DNA of 12,775 bases from Bacillota bacterium (GTDB lineage: Bacteria; Bacillota; Clostridia; Oscillospirales; Ruminococcaceae). Shown here piece by piece: positions 12,539 to 12,775 of the stretch. Below the pieces are notes generated by a model that worked only from the letters and a program-made list of their open reading frames with translations, was not told where the DNA came from and made no database searches. The stretch spans positions 1-12,775 of the forward strand of contig JAEYXR010000074.1 in the NCBI GenBank assembly GCA_023431215.1, read 5' to 3'. Position numbers and translations under genes: made by a program. Position 1 is the first letter of the stretch. Each line of letters begins with the position of its first letter.

Positions 12539-12775
12539 TTATTCTAATATAGATTTTACTTTTGCTAACTTAGCCTCTGCGGCTTCTGCCCTCTTAATGA
12601 CAGCGTCCAACTGTTCCTGCATTGTATCTGGTTTATTCAGTTCTACGTCATAGTAAGCACATATTCCCTTTGCCAAGGCTCCAGCTATTTTGTGTTTGCT
12701 GCTTATAATAAACTGTACATCTTCGGTGTTATCATGGAAAGCAATTTCCACGTAGCAGCTTACCATATTGGTATA
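12539..12775 (-). CDS. N-acetylmuramoyl-L-alanine amidase-like protein, C-terminal part (5' end outside window)
   Basis: The frame is open from the right edge (79 codons) to TAA at 12541-12539. TNMVSCYVEIAFHDNTEDVQ corresponds to the end of the Amidase_3 fold, where a conserved glutamate (here in YVEIAFHDN) completes the zinc/catalytic site that cuts the bond between N-acetylmuramic acid and L-alanine. IAGALAKGICAYY is the last helix. It is followed by a charged coiled-coil tail (QEQLDAVIKRAEAAEAKLAK). Such amidases occur in prophages, in sporulation and as autolysins; the present part does not distinguish them. An ATG at 12766 is internal, not a start. The catalytic histidines lie outside. 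Confidence 0.72.
   Translation of the reverse strand, partial: YTNMVSCYVEIAFHDNTEDVQFIISSKHKIAGALAKGICAYYDVELNKPDTMQEQLDAVIKRAEAAEAKLAKVKSILE

Noticed and set aside
1..12775. CRISPR array or insertion sequence with transposase
   Set aside because: No regularly spaced repeats of 24-40 bases and no transposase-like reading frame were seen on either strand.

Overview
The window most likely comes from an anaerobic, spore-forming gut Firmicute of class Clostridia, probably of the Oscillospiraceae/Ruminococcaceae type. This rests on the style of the proteins (clostridial GlyA, a DUF2752 protein, a small lipoprotein of gut-Firmicute type, two Tlp-like spore proteins), on strong GGAGG-type ribosome binding sites, and on GC-richer core genes interrupted by AT-rich acquired DNA. 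No species can be named from sequence alone.

Left part (1-4940), core genome. On the minus strand lie a partial replication-associated AAA+ ATPase (rarA, running off the left edge), a pyridoxamine-phosphate-oxidase-like flavoprotein, serine hydroxymethyltransferase (glyA) with a clear terminator, and a small DUF2752 membrane protein with a strong promoter and a perfect hairpin at its predicted mRNA 5' end. On the plus strand a HAD phosphatase follows, with its own promoter, a possible 24-codon leader ORF and a strong terminator.

Middle left (4975-5725). Two overlapping small genes encode related helical proteins that resemble the minor small acid-soluble spore protein Tlp. They sit behind a near-perfect forespore (sigma-G/sigma-F type) promoter, so they read as a forespore operon. 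The first protein carries an extra N-terminal region of about 75 residues that I cannot assign.

Junction (5800-6620). Two copies of a tRNA-3'-end-like sequence lie 150 bases apart. Each is followed on the minus strand by an intrinsic terminator, and a GC-rich structured element lies between them. To the right come tandem repeats like integrase arm sites, a truncated minus-strand reading frame, and a terminator-plus-promoter cassette. This looks like the left edge of a decayed or internally rearranged integrated element. No integrase gene is visible.

Cargo (6688-8961). An OLD-family ATPase/TOPRIM nuclease is followed by a small protein with an RNxxxH HEPN motif. No helicase, methylase or reverse transcriptase accompanies them. 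This pair is the best candidate for an undescribed defence or abortive-infection module.

Right part (9130-12775). An M20 metallo-amidohydrolase in core-like codon use is followed by a small lipoprotein, a second copy of the terminator-promoter cassette (about 4.5 kb from the first), an AT-rich MFS efflux-type transporter with a TTG start, a strong terminator, and the C-terminal part of an N-acetylmuramoyl-L-alanine amidase-like protein running off the right edge on the minus strand. The cassette in front of both the OLD gene and the transporter suggests a mobile or duplicated regulatory unit that insulates and drives acquired genes.
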